64,000 nt of DNA from Marivita lacus. Its GTDB lineage: Bacteria; Pseudomonadota; Alphaproteobacteria; Rhodobacterales; Rhodobacteraceae. The position numbers were made by a program, and so were the translations under genes. Of the stretch, positions 1-8,666 are shown piece by piece. Numbering within the stretch: position 1 is the stretch's first letter; each line of letters opens with the position of its first letter. Where the stretch lies: contig NZ_BMFC01000003.1 in the NCBI RefSeq assembly GCF_014637725.1, forward strand, positions 62,001 through 126,000. The letters run 5' to 3'. Below the pieces are notes generated by a model. It saw only the letters and a program-made list of their open reading frames with translations, was not told the DNA's origin and did no database searches.

Positions 1-3000
1 ATCAGGTCGTCGCCTTGCACGCCGTCGATGGTGTCGTTTCCGAGGCCACCCAAGAGCGTGTCGGCGTCGCCGCCACCGCTGATGTTGTCGTCACCCGCAC
101 CGCCCGAGATCGAGTCGTTGCCGGAACCGCCACTCAGCGTTTCGTTGCCGCTGCCGCCAAAGATCGTGTCATTGCCACCCTGACCGTCGAAGATGTTGTC
201 ACCCGAGGTCGATCCTGCGCTGAAGAGGTCATCCCCGGCACCTGCGTCGATGTCAAGCGCGGCGGTTTCAGTGCCAGCCTCAACAGTGTCGTTCCCCGAA
301 CCCAGCCGGACCGCTTCGATCTCCGAATAGGTGATTGTACTCGTGCCGTCGGTGATCGTGCCGGATTCTCCTCCGGTCGTGGTCAAGATCACGTCGACCC
401 CGGTGCTCGCGTTCAGCGTGTCCGCATCGCTGCCGGTGGTCATCGTCTCGCCACCGGTGACGATGGCGTCACTCATCGTCATGACCGAGATCAGGTCCGC
501 ATCGGCCCCACCATCCAGCGTGTCGGTGCCACCCCCGAGCGAGAAAATCTCGTCGTTGCCATCGCCGCCGAGCAGCAGGTCGTTGCCGGTGAAAGCGGCG
601 ACATAGTCGTCACCCGCGCCGCCATCCACCGTGTCGTTGCCGTCGCCGCCGGTCAGGTTGTCATTGCCCGCACCGCCGAGGATGCTGTCATCACCGGTTC
701 CGGTTGACACCGTGTCATCGCCGCCACCCGCTTCGATCACCTCGTTGCCGCCGCCACCGTTCACGATATCGGCCTGATCGGTGAGGATCAGACGCTCGAT
801 CTCGGAGAAGGAGATGACGTCCGTGCTGGCGTCATCGTCGATGGTGCCTGCCTCGCCACCCGAGAAATTGACCGTCACAGATGTTGTGACCGCACTCAGG
901 TCGATCGTGTCGAAATCCGTGCCGGTGGTGATGGTGTCGCCACCGCTGATCGTGTCGTTGCCGAAAGCGTTTGCCAGAAGGAATGTATCGGAATCCTCGC
1001 CGCCGACCAGACTGTCATCGCCCTCGCCACCGGTGATCGTGTCGTTGCCCATCTCGCCAAGAAGGGTGTCATTCCCGGCCCCGCCACTCAGCGTGTCGGT
1101 CCCGCCGCCTCCCCAGATCCGGTCGTCGCCGTCGTCGCCCGACAGGCTGTCGGCGCCGCCATTTCCGAACAGACTGTCATTGCCTGCGCCGCCGCTGATC
1201 GTGTCGTCGCCGATGTCGCCAGATAGTTCATCTGCGCCGGAACTGCCGATAATGGAATCGTCGCCATCGAGACCGGTCAGCGTGACTCCGACGGTCGAGG
1301 CGGAGGCATCCACCGTGTCGGCCTGATTGGTCAGGATGATCTGCTCGATCTCGGAGAAAGTGAGCGCATTGGTGCCGTCCGTGATCGTCCCGGCCTCGTC
1401 GCCGGTATAGGTGACGGTGACGCCGGTCGCGAGCGCGCTCAGGTCGATGGTGTCGAAGTCCGTGCCGGTGGTGACGGTTTCGCCGCCGATGACGGTATCG
1501 TTGCCGATGCCGTTCAGAACGACATAGGTGTCGCGGTCCGCGCCGCCGCTGAAGGTCTGGTTGGTGCCGCCGCGATCCTCGAACCGGTCGTCGCCCGCAT
1601 CGCCGAAGTACTCGGCGAAGGCATTGCCGGTCCCGGACTGGATCGTGTCATTGCCGTCACCGCCATAAAGCGTGGCTGCCTCGGGCCCCGTGGTGCCGTC
1701 GATCAGCAGGTCGTCGCCGGCCTCGCCATAGGCCAGGTCCGGCCCGAGACCTGTGTCGATGGTGTCGTTGCCATCCCCGCCATAGATCGTATCGGCGGCA
1801 GAGCCGCCAAAGATGCTGTCGTTCCCGGTTCCGCCATAGATCAGGTCGGCGCTGTTCCCGCCATCGATGGTATCGTGGCCGAACTGACCGTAGATCGTGT
1901 CTGAACGATCGCCGCCCTCGATGCTGTCGGCCAGCCCTTCTGCGCCATAATTCACCGTCTGGTTTGCGGCACCTTCGATCAGTTCGAGGAAATAGCCGTC
2001 CGTGTCGCGCAGGAGCCAGTTGTGATCTTCGAAGGTGAATTGGACATAAGTTTCGCCCGGCTGGATCGTGGCATAGAATTGGTGAATGCCACTGCCGTCG
2101 ATCCACCACAGCTCGATCGGGCCATCGGCGCTGTTGATGATCGTGAGATTGGTGGCCGTACCATTCGTGACCGACGCGAAATCCGACGGCGTATACCATT
2201 GACCGTCGCCCAGGATGAAGTCGGCGTCGCCGCCGCCCGCGATGCTGTCGCCTCCCTGGCCGCCGTGAATGCTGTCCGCGCCGTCGCCACCGTCGATGGT
2301 GTCGGTGCCTGCGTTGCCGCTCAGCGTGTCGGTGCCGGTTCCGCCCAAGATGCTGTCATCGCCGTCGCCGCCCCAGACGATGTCGTTGCCATCTCCGCCG
2401 TCGACGATGTCATTGCCAGCACCTGCCAGAATCGTGTCGTTGCCGCCAAAGCCGCGGATGACATCGCCATCGCCGAAGGTGCCCTGGACACCAAGCGCGT
2501 CATTGTTGTCAACGAGGTCACCGTTCGGATCGCCGGTATAGCTGGCGTCGATCAGGTCTCCCCCGGCCGATCCGTCCACAAAGCCATCCGGGCTGGGCGA
2601 CGCGACGGTGTTGATCGTGACATAGCCCACATCGGTGACACCATTGGCGTCAGTGACCTCGTATGTGAAGGCCGAGGACATGATGTCGGCGTCAGACAGA
2701 ACGGTCAGCGTGCCGTCCGGGTTGAGCGTCACCTGTTCGCCCGTGCCCAGCGTTACGACGTTCCCGACAACAACATCGGTTCCGTTGATCTTGGTGACCG
2801 TGAGGCCAAGACCCGCCGCGTCGAAATCATTGGCCAGCACGTCGATGACTGCAGAACTGTTCGGGGCGAGCTCGATCTCGTCCGAAAAGGCGAGCGCGAC
2901 CGTCTGCGCACTGTCCGCCGCGATCAGCAGGTTGGAATCGAATGCACCGTCACCACCATCGGCAAGGGCGATCTTGATGGTGTTCTCGACACCGACATTT

Positions 3001-3614
3001 ACCGGTGCCTTGAACGACAGGGTCACGGTGAACCCGTCCATCTCGGTGTTGAAAGGGTCGGTGGCTGCGGGGTTGTCGACGTAGAGGTTCGAATTGACCG
3101 TCGTGTTGACCGTGTCGATCGACACAGTGTCGCCTGTCGGGGTCAGCGGCGTGAAGACGCCGTTCACCCACACGCCCACTGCATCGTTCACACCGCCGTT
3201 CACGAATTCGAGGTATTCCTCGGAGGAGAAGGTGAACTGCATCGTCAGGAAGGCGTTGTCGGGAATGAAGACGGTCTCGAAGACCACCGCGTCGAACGTG
3301 GTATTTCCCGACAGCGCTGTCAGGTCGGCATCTCCTGCGCCGCTGTGGTCTGTGCTTGTCCCCGGCGCGGTATTGGTGTTCGTCGTGCCGTCGGAATTCG
3401 TGTAGTCCGCTACGTTGCCGGTCGAGAAGATGATCCCGGAATCGCCGGGCACCGTGCCGGGCGATGTGGTTTCTCCGCCGGAATAGGTCCCGCTCTGGCC
3501 GACTGCCCCCGTCAGGGTGGACGAAACGATGGTGACGCCATCGCCGAAGATCGTATTCGCAAGGAGTGTTGCGTCGGTGGTCTGCGTGACGGCGAGTTCG
3601 GTTGCTGTGGGCAT
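1..3614 (-). CDS. Large RTX-type calcium-binding secreted protein, C-terminus outside window (partial)
   Basis: The minus-strand frame starting at ATG 3614 stays open to the window edge, giving at least 1204 residues. An AGGAAG sequence lies about 10 bases before the ATG. The first ~232 residues match the neighbouring 746-residue protein and carry the choice-of-anchor L pattern (FSSEEYLEF, VWVNG). An Ig/cadherin-like segment follows (about 240-340, with DVLAND). The rest is glycine/aspartate-rich RTX nonapeptides of GGxGxDxLx type, interrupted by three or more longer beta-type segments with the recurrent TTGTDFDTIDLSA element. RTX repeats bind calcium after type I secretion; the C-terminal secretion signal would lie left of the window. 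No type I exporter genes are present here. Likely role: cell-surface or extracellular adhesin/matrix protein (inference). Confidence 0.85.
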   Translation of the reverse strand, partial: MPTATELAVTQTTDATLLANTIFGDGVTIVSSTLTGAVGQSGTYSGGETTSPGTVPGDSGIIFSTGNVADYTNSDGTTNTNTAPGTSTDHSGAGDADLTALSGNTTFDAVVFETVFIPDNAFLTMQFTFSSEEYLEFVNGGVNDAVGVWVNGVFTPLTPTGDTVSIDTVNTTVNSNLYVDNPAATDPFNTEMDGFTVTLSFKAPVNVGVENTIKIALADGGDGAFDSNLLIAADSAQTVALAFSDEIELAPNSSAVIDVLANDFDAAGLGLTVTKINGTDVVVGNVVTLGTGEQVTLNPDGTLTVLSDADIMSSAFTYEVTDANGVTDVGYVTINTVASPSPDGFVDGSAGGDLIDASYTGDPNGDLVDNNDALGVQGTFGDGDVIRGFGGNDTILAGAGNDIVDGGDGNDIVWGGDGDDSILGGTGTDTLSGNAGTDTIDGGDGADSIHGGQGGDSIAGGGDADFILGDGQWYTPSDFASVTNGTATNLTIINSADGPIELWWIDGSGIHQFYATIQPGETYVQFTFEDHNWLLRDTDGYFLELIEGAANQTVNYGAEGLADSIEGGDRSDTIYGQFGHDTIDGGNSADLIYGGTGNDSIFGGSAADTIYGGDGNDTIDTGLGPDLAYGEAGDDLLIDGTTGPEAATLYGGDGNDTIQSGTGNAFAEYFGDAGDDRFEDRGGTNQTFSGGADRDTYVVLNGIGNDTVIGGETVTTGTDFDTIDLSALATGVTVTYTGDEAGTITDGTNALTFSEIEQIILTNQADTVDASASTVGVTLTGLDGDDSIIGSSGADELSGDIGDDTISGGAGNDSLFGNGGADSLSGDDGDDRIWGGGGTDTLSGGAGNDTLLGEMGNDTITGGEGDDSLVGGEDSDTFLLANAFGNDTISGGDTITTGTDFDTIDLSAVTTSVTVNFSGGEAGTIDDDASTDVISFSEIERLILTDQADIVNGGGGNEVIEAGGGDDTVSTGTGDDSILGGAGNDNLTGGDGNDTVDGGAGDDYVAAFTGNDLLLGGDGNDEIFSLGGGTDTLDGGADADLISVMTMSDAIVTGGETMTTGSDADTLNASTGVDVILTTTGGESGTITDGTSTITYSEIEAVRLGSGNDTVEAGTETAALDIDAGAGDDLFSAGSTSGDNIFDGQGGNDTIFGGSGNETLSGGSGNDSISGGAGDDNISGGGDADTLLGGLGNDTIDGVQGDDL

Positions 3615-3949
3615 GATTTACTTGCTTCCTGCGCAAAGGGTCAGGTCGGGAGTCGTGAAGGGGAGGCCACGGAGGTGGGGCAGGTGCGGTCGCAAACGCA
3701 GGGAAAGCTGCGGCTGCGGCAGTTTGCCGGTGCTTTTGCAAAATGTGGGCCGAACCATGTGAACGCTCCTGGTACCGCGGCAACTCTTGAACGCGCCCAA
3801 ACCCGGGCGAGCCTTCCGTCCGGGTCAGTCACGCACGCAACCACCCCAGATCCCGTGCGTATCCAGAAATTGCGGCCTTATTCCTGAGCGACTGGGGCGA
3901 AGCTGTGGCATTTGCCCGTGTCCGCTGGAAACAACAGCCAGAATAAGGT
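3615..3949. other. Gene-free spacer between the two RTX paralogues
   Basis: These 335 bases separate the stop of the Hint-RTX gene from the start of the larger RTX gene. No convincing reading frame with family similarity was seen on either strand, and no hairpin with a T-run. It presumably holds the promoter and leader of the RTX gene starting at 3614. Open frames crossing it on both strands have arginine/proline-rich shadow composition. Confidence 0.5.
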
Positions 3950-6190
3950 TCATTGTACCGCAGCCAGCGACAATTGCGGTGCGGGCAGGCCTCTGGCCAA
4001 ACGACTGGGGAGAACTGTGCGCCCGGCGCGGGTGCTGAGGCCCTTGAGATGCGCAGGCAAGTCCTGTCGTCCCGCAAAGCCTCGCACGGGTTCGCCATAG
4101 GCGCGGCCGGCCTGCACGTGCCTGAGGTCCGGGAAGAGCGTGAAAATCTCGTCTCTCGCTTCCTGGTGGAGGGCGGCCAGCGCAAGATGTCCGGGAAAGA
4201 AACTCTCGGACGGCGCGCCATTGGCGAAGAGGATCTGATGATCGTCGAACATCAGGTGCAGGTAGGTGACCTGTCGGCACCCCTGCATGATGCGGGCCGT
4301 CCCGCCCTCGAGACCGGCAAGGTGCACAGCGCGCACAAGCCGTTCCTCGCCATCGACTTGAAACAGAACGCCATGCTGCGGCGACACGGTCAGGGGCGCG
4401 TCGCCACCGGTGAGGTCAGCCGACAGCAGGATCGGCCGCAGCTTCCGGTTTTGCGCCAGCGCGACCCTGTCCAGATGCCGCCGCCCGATCCACCGTAGGG
4501 TCTGCACCCCGTTGTCGCGCGTGACGATCCTGTCCCCGGCGCGCAGCGTGTCGATCCTGCGGTCGCCAGTCTCCGTCAGGATGCGCGTGCCCGAGGCGAA
4601 ACAGACGACGCCGGTATTCTCGACGGTGAAGGACGCCTTGGTCCCGGTCGCGCCGACGACCACCAGCCCGCCGCTGCCAAAGCTGGCATTGTCGGAATAA
4701 TCGGCACCACCCACGCCATCGTTAGACTGGTTCAGGATGCCGTCATCGCGGTAATCCGCCGTCAGCTCCCAGATGTCGTCGTAGAAGGCCGACAGGTCGA
4801 TCCGGTCGTTGTTGGTGATGTCGCCATCGCTCAGGGTTCCGGTGTTTCCGACATTGAAATCGCGGATCGTGTCGAGGTCGTCGCCGGGCGCATAGATGAA
4901 TGTGTCATCGCCATCGCCACCGATGAGCGTGTCGTTGCCGGCTCCGCCGTCGATCACATCGTTGTCGGCCCCACCATCCACGATATCGTCTCCAGCCCCG
5001 GCACGGATGGTATCGTTGCCCTGAAAGCCATTGATGACATCTCCGTCACCGGTCGTGCCCTGCACCCCCAGCGCATCATTGTTGTCGACGCGGTCTCCCT
5101 GGGGATCGCCGAGATAGGCAGTGTCAATCAGATCATTGCCGGTCGTGCCATCCACGATGCCGTCCGGATCGGGTACAGCAGCCGTCGTTACGGTGACATA
5201 GCCCACATCGGTGATGCCAAGCCCGTCGGTCACTTCGTAGGTGAAGGTCGATGCGGTCAGGTCGCCATCGGTCAGCACCGTCAGGGTGCCATCGGCGTTC
5301 AGCGTGATTTCTTCGCCCGTTCCGAAGGCGATCGTGTCACCCGGCACGACATCGACGTTGTTGATCTTGGTGACCGTCAAGCCAAGACCCGAGGAATCCG
5401 CGTCATTGGCCAGCACGTCAAGGATCGCCGGGCTGTTCGGGGTCAGTTCGATCTCGTCTGAAAAGGCGATGGCAACGGTCTGAAGGCTGTTCGCCGCGAT
5501 CAGGAAGTTGGAATCGTAGTCCGCGTCGCCGCCATCGGCGAGGCCGATCTTGATGGAATTTTCCACCCCTGCGATCACCGGGGCCTTGAAGGCCATGGTG
5601 ATGGTGAACCCGTCCATCTCGGTGTTGTAGAGGTCTTGGGTGTCTGGGTTGTCGACATAGAGGTTCGAATTGACGGTCGTGTTGACGGTGTCGATCGACA
5701 CCGTGTCGCCGGTAGGCGTCAACTCGACAAGGGTTCCGTTGACCCAGACGCCAATCACGTCGTTGAAGCCATCGTTGACGAACTCGAGGTATTCTTCGGA
5801 CGAGAAGACGAATTGCATTGTCAGGAAGTCGTTGTCCGGGATGAACACGGCCTCGAAGACGACGGAATCGAATGTTTCAACCCCGGCGATTGCGGTGAGC
5901 TGGGCGTCGCCGGGGGTGCTGTAGCCTGTGCCGGTTGCGCCCTGCGTATTCGTGTTGGTGGTGCCATCGGAATTGGTGAAATCCGCAACATTGCCGGTCG
6001 AAAGGATAACCCCCGACTCGCTTGGTGCCACGCCGGGAGATGTCGTCTCTCCGTTCGAGTAGATGCCGGTCTGACCCGCAGAGCCTGTCAGGGTCGAAGA
6101 AACAATCGTGATGCCGGGCCCAAAGATCGTTTCTGCGACAAGGCTCGCATCACTTGTCTGGACGATATCGAGTTCTGTGGCGATTGGCAT
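3950..6190 (-). CDS. Choice-of-anchor L / RTX / Hint domain protein
   Basis: 746 residues. An AGGAG sequence precedes the ATG by about nine bases. Domains in order: choice-of-anchor L domain (about 22-232, with FSSEEYLEF and VGVWVNG-like signature), Ig/cadherin-like segment (about 238-338), a short RTX block (about 386-435, repeats such as GGAGNDTLIGGDGDDTF), then a Hedgehog/intein-type Hint domain beginning at Cys530 (CFASGTRILTETG, LRAGDRIVTRDNG, LRWIGRR, LTVSPQHGVLF). Hint domains of this kind are common at the end of secreted Roseobacter proteins; some self-cleave, but processing here is unproven. Its N-terminal half is nearly the same as that of the adjacent gene, so the pair arose by duplication followed by exchange of the C-terminal part. 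Confidence 0.88.
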   Translation of the reverse strand: MPIATELDIVQTSDASLVAETIFGPGITIVSSTLTGSAGQTGIYSNGETTSPGVAPSESGVILSTGNVADFTNSDGTTNTNTQGATGTGYSTPGDAQLTAIAGVETFDSVVFEAVFIPDNDFLTMQFVFSSEEYLEFVNDGFNDVIGVWVNGTLVELTPTGDTVSIDTVNTTVNSNLYVDNPDTQDLYNTEMDGFTITMAFKAPVIAGVENSIKIGLADGGDADYDSNFLIAANSLQTVAIAFSDEIELTPNSPAILDVLANDADSSGLGLTVTKINNVDVVPGDTIAFGTGEEITLNADGTLTVLTDGDLTASTFTYEVTDGLGITDVGYVTVTTAAVPDPDGIVDGTTGNDLIDTAYLGDPQGDRVDNNDALGVQGTTGDGDVINGFQGNDTIRAGAGDDIVDGGADNDVIDGGAGNDTLIGGDGDDTFIYAPGDDLDTIRDFNVGNTGTLSDGDITNNDRIDLSAFYDDIWELTADYRDDGILNQSNDGVGGADYSDNASFGSGGLVVVGATGTKASFTVENTGVVCFASGTRILTETGDRRIDTLRAGDRIVTRDNGVQTLRWIGRRHLDRVALAQNRKLRPILLSADLTGGDAPLTVSPQHGVLFQVDGEERLVRAVHLAGLEGGTARIMQGCRQVTYLHLMFDDHQILFANGAPSESFFPGHLALAALHQEARDEIFTLFPDLRHVQAGRAYGEPVRGFAGRQDLPAHLKGLSTRAGRTVLPSRLARGLPAPQLSLAAVQ

Positions 6191-6657
6191 GGCTTACGCG
6201 CTCCTGGCACTGGTTAACTGACGGTGATCCGGGGATCAGACGGGCAGGGGCACGGATGGGACGGGCCCCGTGCAGGTGCCGTTCGGGCTGAGGTCTGAAT
6301 TTGCCTGTGACATCGCGCCCTCCCGTTTGATCCCTGCTCGTGCACGATGGAAAACGGTTGGCAGCAGGTCCGGTTTAGGAAGGATCAGCCCGGACTATCT
6401 TTTGCGCGCAGACGCACGCCGATGGCCCCTTGCGTGAATTCCCGTCGTCTTGGTCGAAGGCACAACCTGCGTCGGCCTGACCGACTCGTGCAGGGCCGCA
6501 TGGTACGTCCCGTCCGGGTTCGTCCGGATCACCTGAGAACAAATCGATCTTGTGCCCCGTGGGTCGCGCAGGTCGCCGACATAGAAGCGCGGCCCATAGG
6601 CGGCACGAAAACCCGGTGCCGATTCATCGGACCCTCCGGCGGCCAGCGCGGCGCGCC
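6191..6657. other. Gene-poor region upstream of the Hint-RTX gene
   Basis: 467 bases with no gene I can name. The minus strand holds an open frame (about 6650 down to 6395) of fairly natural composition, including FYVGDLRDPRG and VIRTNPDGTYHAAL. It lacks an ATG outside the neighbouring amidohydrolase gene; the only start candidates are internal, such as a GTG. It may be a short gene or a remnant. The stretch nearest 6191 must carry the promoter and leader of the Hint-RTX gene. Confidence 0.4.
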
Positions 6658-7926
6658 TCAGAGCTTCAGATACGCACCTGCCCAAGCGCAGAGCACCGCG
6701 CAGGCCTGCCCGAAATCGGCGAGATCCATCGCTTCGGCGGGGTTGTGGCTGCCGTTCTCGTTGCGGATGAACACCATCGCAGAGGGCACGCCCTGACCTG
6801 CGAAGGTGGCGCAATCATGCCCGCCGCCCGAAGGCAACTCAAAACTGTCGATGCCACAGGCATGCGCCGCCGCGACAAGGCCCCGCCGCAGCCGCGCATC
6901 CATCGGGGCCGCGGCGGCCTGGGTATAGGGTCCAAGATCGATCCGGACATCCCGCCGCTCTGCGATGTCCCGCGCCTGTTTCTGCAGCCAATGTTCGAAC
7001 AGGGCCAGAACGGTGTCGTCCTGGCTGCGCACATCCAGCGTGAAGCTCAGCAGGCCCGGCACCTTGGTGATGCCGTGGAGCCGGGCATCGGTGGTGAATT
7101 CGCCCAAGGTCAGGACCATGTCCTCGCCCTTGGCTTCGGCCTCCACCCAATAGGTCTCCATCGCGTGGGCCAGTTCGACGCCTGCCAGCACGGCATCGCG
7201 GCGGCTTTGGCGTGGTACACCGCCCGCATGGGTGGTCTCGCCCTCGATGCGGCAGAACCGGTGCCGGATATTGCCCCGGATCGCGGTCACGATGCCGACC
7301 GGGCACCCCGCCTCGATCAGAACCGGCCCCTGTTCGATATGCATCTCGACAAAGGCGCCGATCCGGTTGGGATCAAGCTGCGCGCGGCTGTCGCGGATCG
7401 CCTGCGGATCGCGCCGCGCTTCGGTCATGTGATCGGCCAGTGTGCGCCCGGTGTCGCTGCGCCGCAGCCGATCAGGGGCGTCGGCGGGCAACACCCCGAA
7501 CGCGGCCCGGCTGCCAAGGTAATGCTCGGGGAACCAGATCATCTCTTCGGCGCGGATCGCCATCAGCGTCACGTCGCAGGGTGGCTGTGGCCCGTCCAGC
7601 AAATGCTCCAGCAGCACCAGCCCGCCGATCACCCCCGCGGCACCGTCGAAATTGCCGCCGTGCGGCACGCTGTCCAGATGCGAGCCGGTCATCAGCACCG
7701 GCGCATCGCGGTCCTGTCCCGTCAGCGTGACATACAGATTGCCGACGGCGTCGGTGCGCGTGTCCAGCCCCAGAGCCACGGCCTCGCGCGTGATCATCGC
7801 ATGGGCGGCATCCTCGACCGGGCCAAAGCTCGCGCGCGTCACACCGGGCGCATCCGCGCTCAGGTCGGCCAGTTCGGCAAAGAGCCGCTCGGCACGTGCC
7901 AGCGGGGTTGCAAGGTCGGGGCGCAT
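6658..7926 (-). CDS. M20-family Zn-dependent amidohydrolase (N-carbamoyl amino acid / allantoate hydrolase type)
   Basis: 422 residues, usual family length. It should hydrolyse an N-carbamoyl or related ureido bond in the cytoplasm using two metal ions. Visible motifs: GSHLDSVPHGGNFDG (metal ligands His and Asp), RAEEMIWF around the catalytic/metal Glu pair, HIEQGPVL (metal His plus the family's EQG signature), SGGGHDC and NGSHNPAE near the end. These match the hydantoinase/carbamoylase branch of peptidase family M20 rather than plain aminoacylases. It is last in a minus-strand run behind a racemase-fold gene, an amidase and a PuuE-like hydrolase, with only 2 bases between it and the racemase-fold gene. 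The true substrate (allantoate, beta-ureidopropionate or a carbamoyl amino acid) cannot be told from sequence. Confidence 0.85.
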   Translation of the reverse strand: MRPDLATPLARAERLFAELADLSADAPGVTRASFGPVEDAAHAMITREAVALGLDTRTDAVGNLYVTLTGQDRDAPVLMTGSHLDSVPHGGNFDGAAGVIGGLVLLEHLLDGPQPPCDVTLMAIRAEEMIWFPEHYLGSRAAFGVLPADAPDRLRRSDTGRTLADHMTEARRDPQAIRDSRAQLDPNRIGAFVEMHIEQGPVLIEAGCPVGIVTAIRGNIRHRFCRIEGETTHAGGVPRQSRRDAVLAGVELAHAMETYWVEAEAKGEDMVLTLGEFTTDARLHGITKVPGLLSFTLDVRSQDDTVLALFEHWLQKQARDIAERRDVRIDLGPYTQAAAAPMDARLRRGLVAAAHACGIDSFELPSGGGHDCATFAGQGVPSAMVFIRNENGSHNPAEAMDLADFGQACAVLCAWAGAYLKL

Positions 7927-7928
7927 GC

Positions 7929-8666
7929 TCAGCCTCCCGCGATGACACGGGCAAGGGCAGGGGACAGGCCTGTCGATGGTTTTGCCACTGGACGCGCGAC
8001 GCGGCGGCCATAGGTCGGGGCAAGCCGGACAAGGCCAATGGCTTGTGCCGTTGCCGCTGCGATGGGGTCGACCAACAGTCCCTGCACCTCGGACGCGATA
8101 TCGCTTGCCACGCCGGTCAGCGGTGCGCCGCCAAGGATCACCACATCGGCGCCGTCCCTTGCCGTGGCCTCTTCGACAAGGCCGATCAGGTCTGCCCGCA
8201 GGTCGGTTGCAACCGTGTCGACCGATACGGGTGCGGTTTTGGGGCAGCGCACCCCGGTGAACCGCGCCTCAAGCCCGGTCTGGCGCACGCAATCGCCGTA
8301 CCACCGCGCCATGTGCGGCGAGAAGGTGACGATGGAAAAGCGGTCGCCCAGCATGGCAGCGGTCAGGATCGCCGCCTCGGCCATGCCGACCACGGGCAGG
8401 TCGAACAATTCACGCGCCGCCATCAGTCCAGGATCGCCGAAGGCCGCGATGATGACCGCGTCGACACTGTCATGGTGGTGCGCAATCACGTCCAGCACAT
8501 GCGCCCCGGCGATCTGCGCCTCTGCGCGCGACGAGATATAGGGAAACCCCTGCGCGGCCGTCAGTGCGATGATCTCTGCCGTGTCGCCCGCGATGCCCTG
8601 CGCCACCCGCGCCATCGGCCTTGTCATGGCTTCTGTCATGTTCGGGTTGATCATCAACAACCGCAT
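7929..8666 (-). CDS. Asp/Glu/hydantoin racemase-fold protein lacking both catalytic cysteines
   Basis: 245 residues. The N-terminus MRLLMINPN and the two-domain layout with AAFGDPG and VILGGAPLTG place it in the aspartate/glutamate/hydantoin racemase superfamily. Family racemases use two cysteines, usually in CFGDPG and LGCAGM contexts; here these positions are Ala75 and Gly180. A Cys-based two-base racemisation is therefore unlikely. The start is taken as ATG 8666, which shares one base with the amidase stop (TGATG); a GTG three bases upstream is possible. The paralogue at 17128-17814 has the same losses. Lyase, decarboxylase or binding roles are alternatives. Confidence 0.8.
   Translation of the reverse strand: MRLLMINPNMTEAMTRPMARVAQGIAGDTAEIIALTAAQGFPYISSRAEAQIAGAHVLDVIAHHHDSVDAVIIAAFGDPGLMAARELFDLPVVGMAEAAILTAAMLGDRFSIVTFSPHMARWYGDCVRQTGLEARFTGVRCPKTAPVSVDTVATDLRADLIGLVEEATARDGADVVILGGAPLTGVASDIASEVQGLLVDPIAAATAQAIGLVRLAPTYGRRVARPVAKPSTGLSPALARVIAGG

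Noticed and set aside
2022-3887. 621-residue open frame on the plus strand opposite the RTX gene
   Set aside because: RTX-rich codons leave long open frames on the other strand. Its composition (V, R, D-rich, no domains) is a shadow; the minus-strand frame shows real domains.
6395-6650. Possible small minus-strand gene with FYVGDLRDPRG
   Set aside because: No good start codon or ribosome site and no family match. Kept only as a note in the intergenic entry.
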